This document shows positions 28,832-29,135 of a DNA stretch of 29,135 nucleotides, piece after piece (within the stretch, counting starts at the first letter, position 1; each line of letters starts with the position of its first letter). The DNA is taken from IMG/VR virus record IMGVR_UViG_3300025082_000046, positions 1 through 29,135 of that record, one strand, 5' to 3'. The translations under genes and the position numbers were made by a program. Below the pieces are notes generated by a model. That model worked only from the letters and a program-made list of their open reading frames with translations, ran no database searches and had not been told where the DNA came from. Source of the stretch: a virus.

Positions 28832-29135
28832 TAGGCATATATCGCAGAGTTAGTCAGCCACACATCAGTACCATCGCTGAAGTAACTCAGCAAGTAAGTT
28901 CCTGCTGCTGTGACTGTGGTTGCAAGGTTTGCATCACCCTTGGAATTAGTATGTAAGGATATGGTTTCACCACCTGAATTTATCAACTTAATGAAACCAC
29001 TCTGACCATCCGTAATGTTGGTAAATGTAATCGTGGTTGCCCCAGAAGGTGTGGTAATAAAGTTCTGACCAGCATCCATATCGTATGATCCATCGTTATC
29101 TGTCACTGCTGTGGCTCTCTGTGAGCCTGTCCATG
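28831..29135 (-). CDS. C-terminus of a phage tail-fibre protein, cut at the right edge
   Basis: The frame stays open to the window edge on the minus strand, so the GTG at 29106 is not its start. The visible ~100 residues include V-T-D-N-D-G-S-Y-D and the sequence FTNITDGQSGFIKLINSGG and later AGTYLLSYFSDGTDVW, a C-terminal beta module found in many aquatic-phage fibres. TAA overlaps the ATG of the 1256-aa fibre gene. The remaining N-terminal part is outside the window. Confidence 0.7.
   Translation of the reverse strand, partial: WTGSQRATAVTDNDGSYDMDAGQNFITTPSGATTITFTNITDGQSGFIKLINSGGETISLHTNSKGDANLATTVTAAGTYLLSYFSDGTDVWLTNSAIYA

Overview
The window is the larger part of a tailed-phage genome, not bacterial chromosome. 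Nearly every gene is small, tightly packed and of phage type: a phage class II ribonucleotide reductase, free-standing GIY-YIG and HNH endonucleases, an ArdC-like antirestriction protein, a RecB-like exonuclease, then a long run of virion genes ending in tail-fibre genes. I see no rRNA, tRNA, integrase, transposase or CRISPR array. Base composition is mid-range by eye. The virion genes (large polyvalent internal virion protein, Gly/Ala/Gln-rich internal proteins, a GNAT-like protein, a LamG/DUF7483-type fibre) are of kinds I know mainly from uncultured aquatic phages. Together they suggest a podovirus-like particle infecting a Gram-negative bacterium, but the host cannot be named.

Layout. (1) 1-809: three complete leftward genes and the first codons of a fourth that runs off the left edge. 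(2) 810-1412: a gene-free divergent control region with stem-loops, a bidirectional terminator and a possible rightward promoter. (3) 1413-12177: the rightward (early/middle) arm. It opens with an orphan 237-aa gene, then a dyad-rich spacer, then a cassette of very small genes leading into ArdC (3980-4828). Next comes a 0.5-kb spacer with a structured RNA element and a near-consensus sigma-70 promoter, three unknown genes, a second copy of the RNA element, an HNH gene, a recombination/nucleotide module including the RNR, GIY-YIG and HNH genes, and a RecB-like exonuclease. (4) 12127-12490: convergence of the two arms, where each arm's terminator lies inside the other arm's transcript. (5) 12141-29135: the leftward (late) arm. 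Read in transcription order from the right edge, it holds the tail fibres, a fibre-assembly protein, a tail hub/nozzle-like protein, a GNAT-like protein, internal virion proteins including one of 1176 aa, and a cluster of small membrane proteins (lysis-like, with no endolysin seen).

How it works together. The leftward genes at both ends of the window are most simply one late operon on a circular or terminally redundant genome, starting near position 810 and continuing outside the window (where terminase, portal and capsid genes would be expected) to re-enter at the right edge. The early arm contains no recognisable DNA polymerase, helicase or primase. It does supply deoxynucleotides (RNR) and several recombination nucleases, so replication may rely on the host replisome plus phage recombination, unless polymerase genes lie in the missing part.

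The most novel-looking signal is a two-copy structured RNA (about 5249-5345 and 6581-6659). The copies share the 5' core GGTGAGCGGTRGCATCYG, a 7-bp closing stem with a compensatory base change, and an 8-bp second stem of unrelated sequence. Several genes of 35-57 codons are also reported here.
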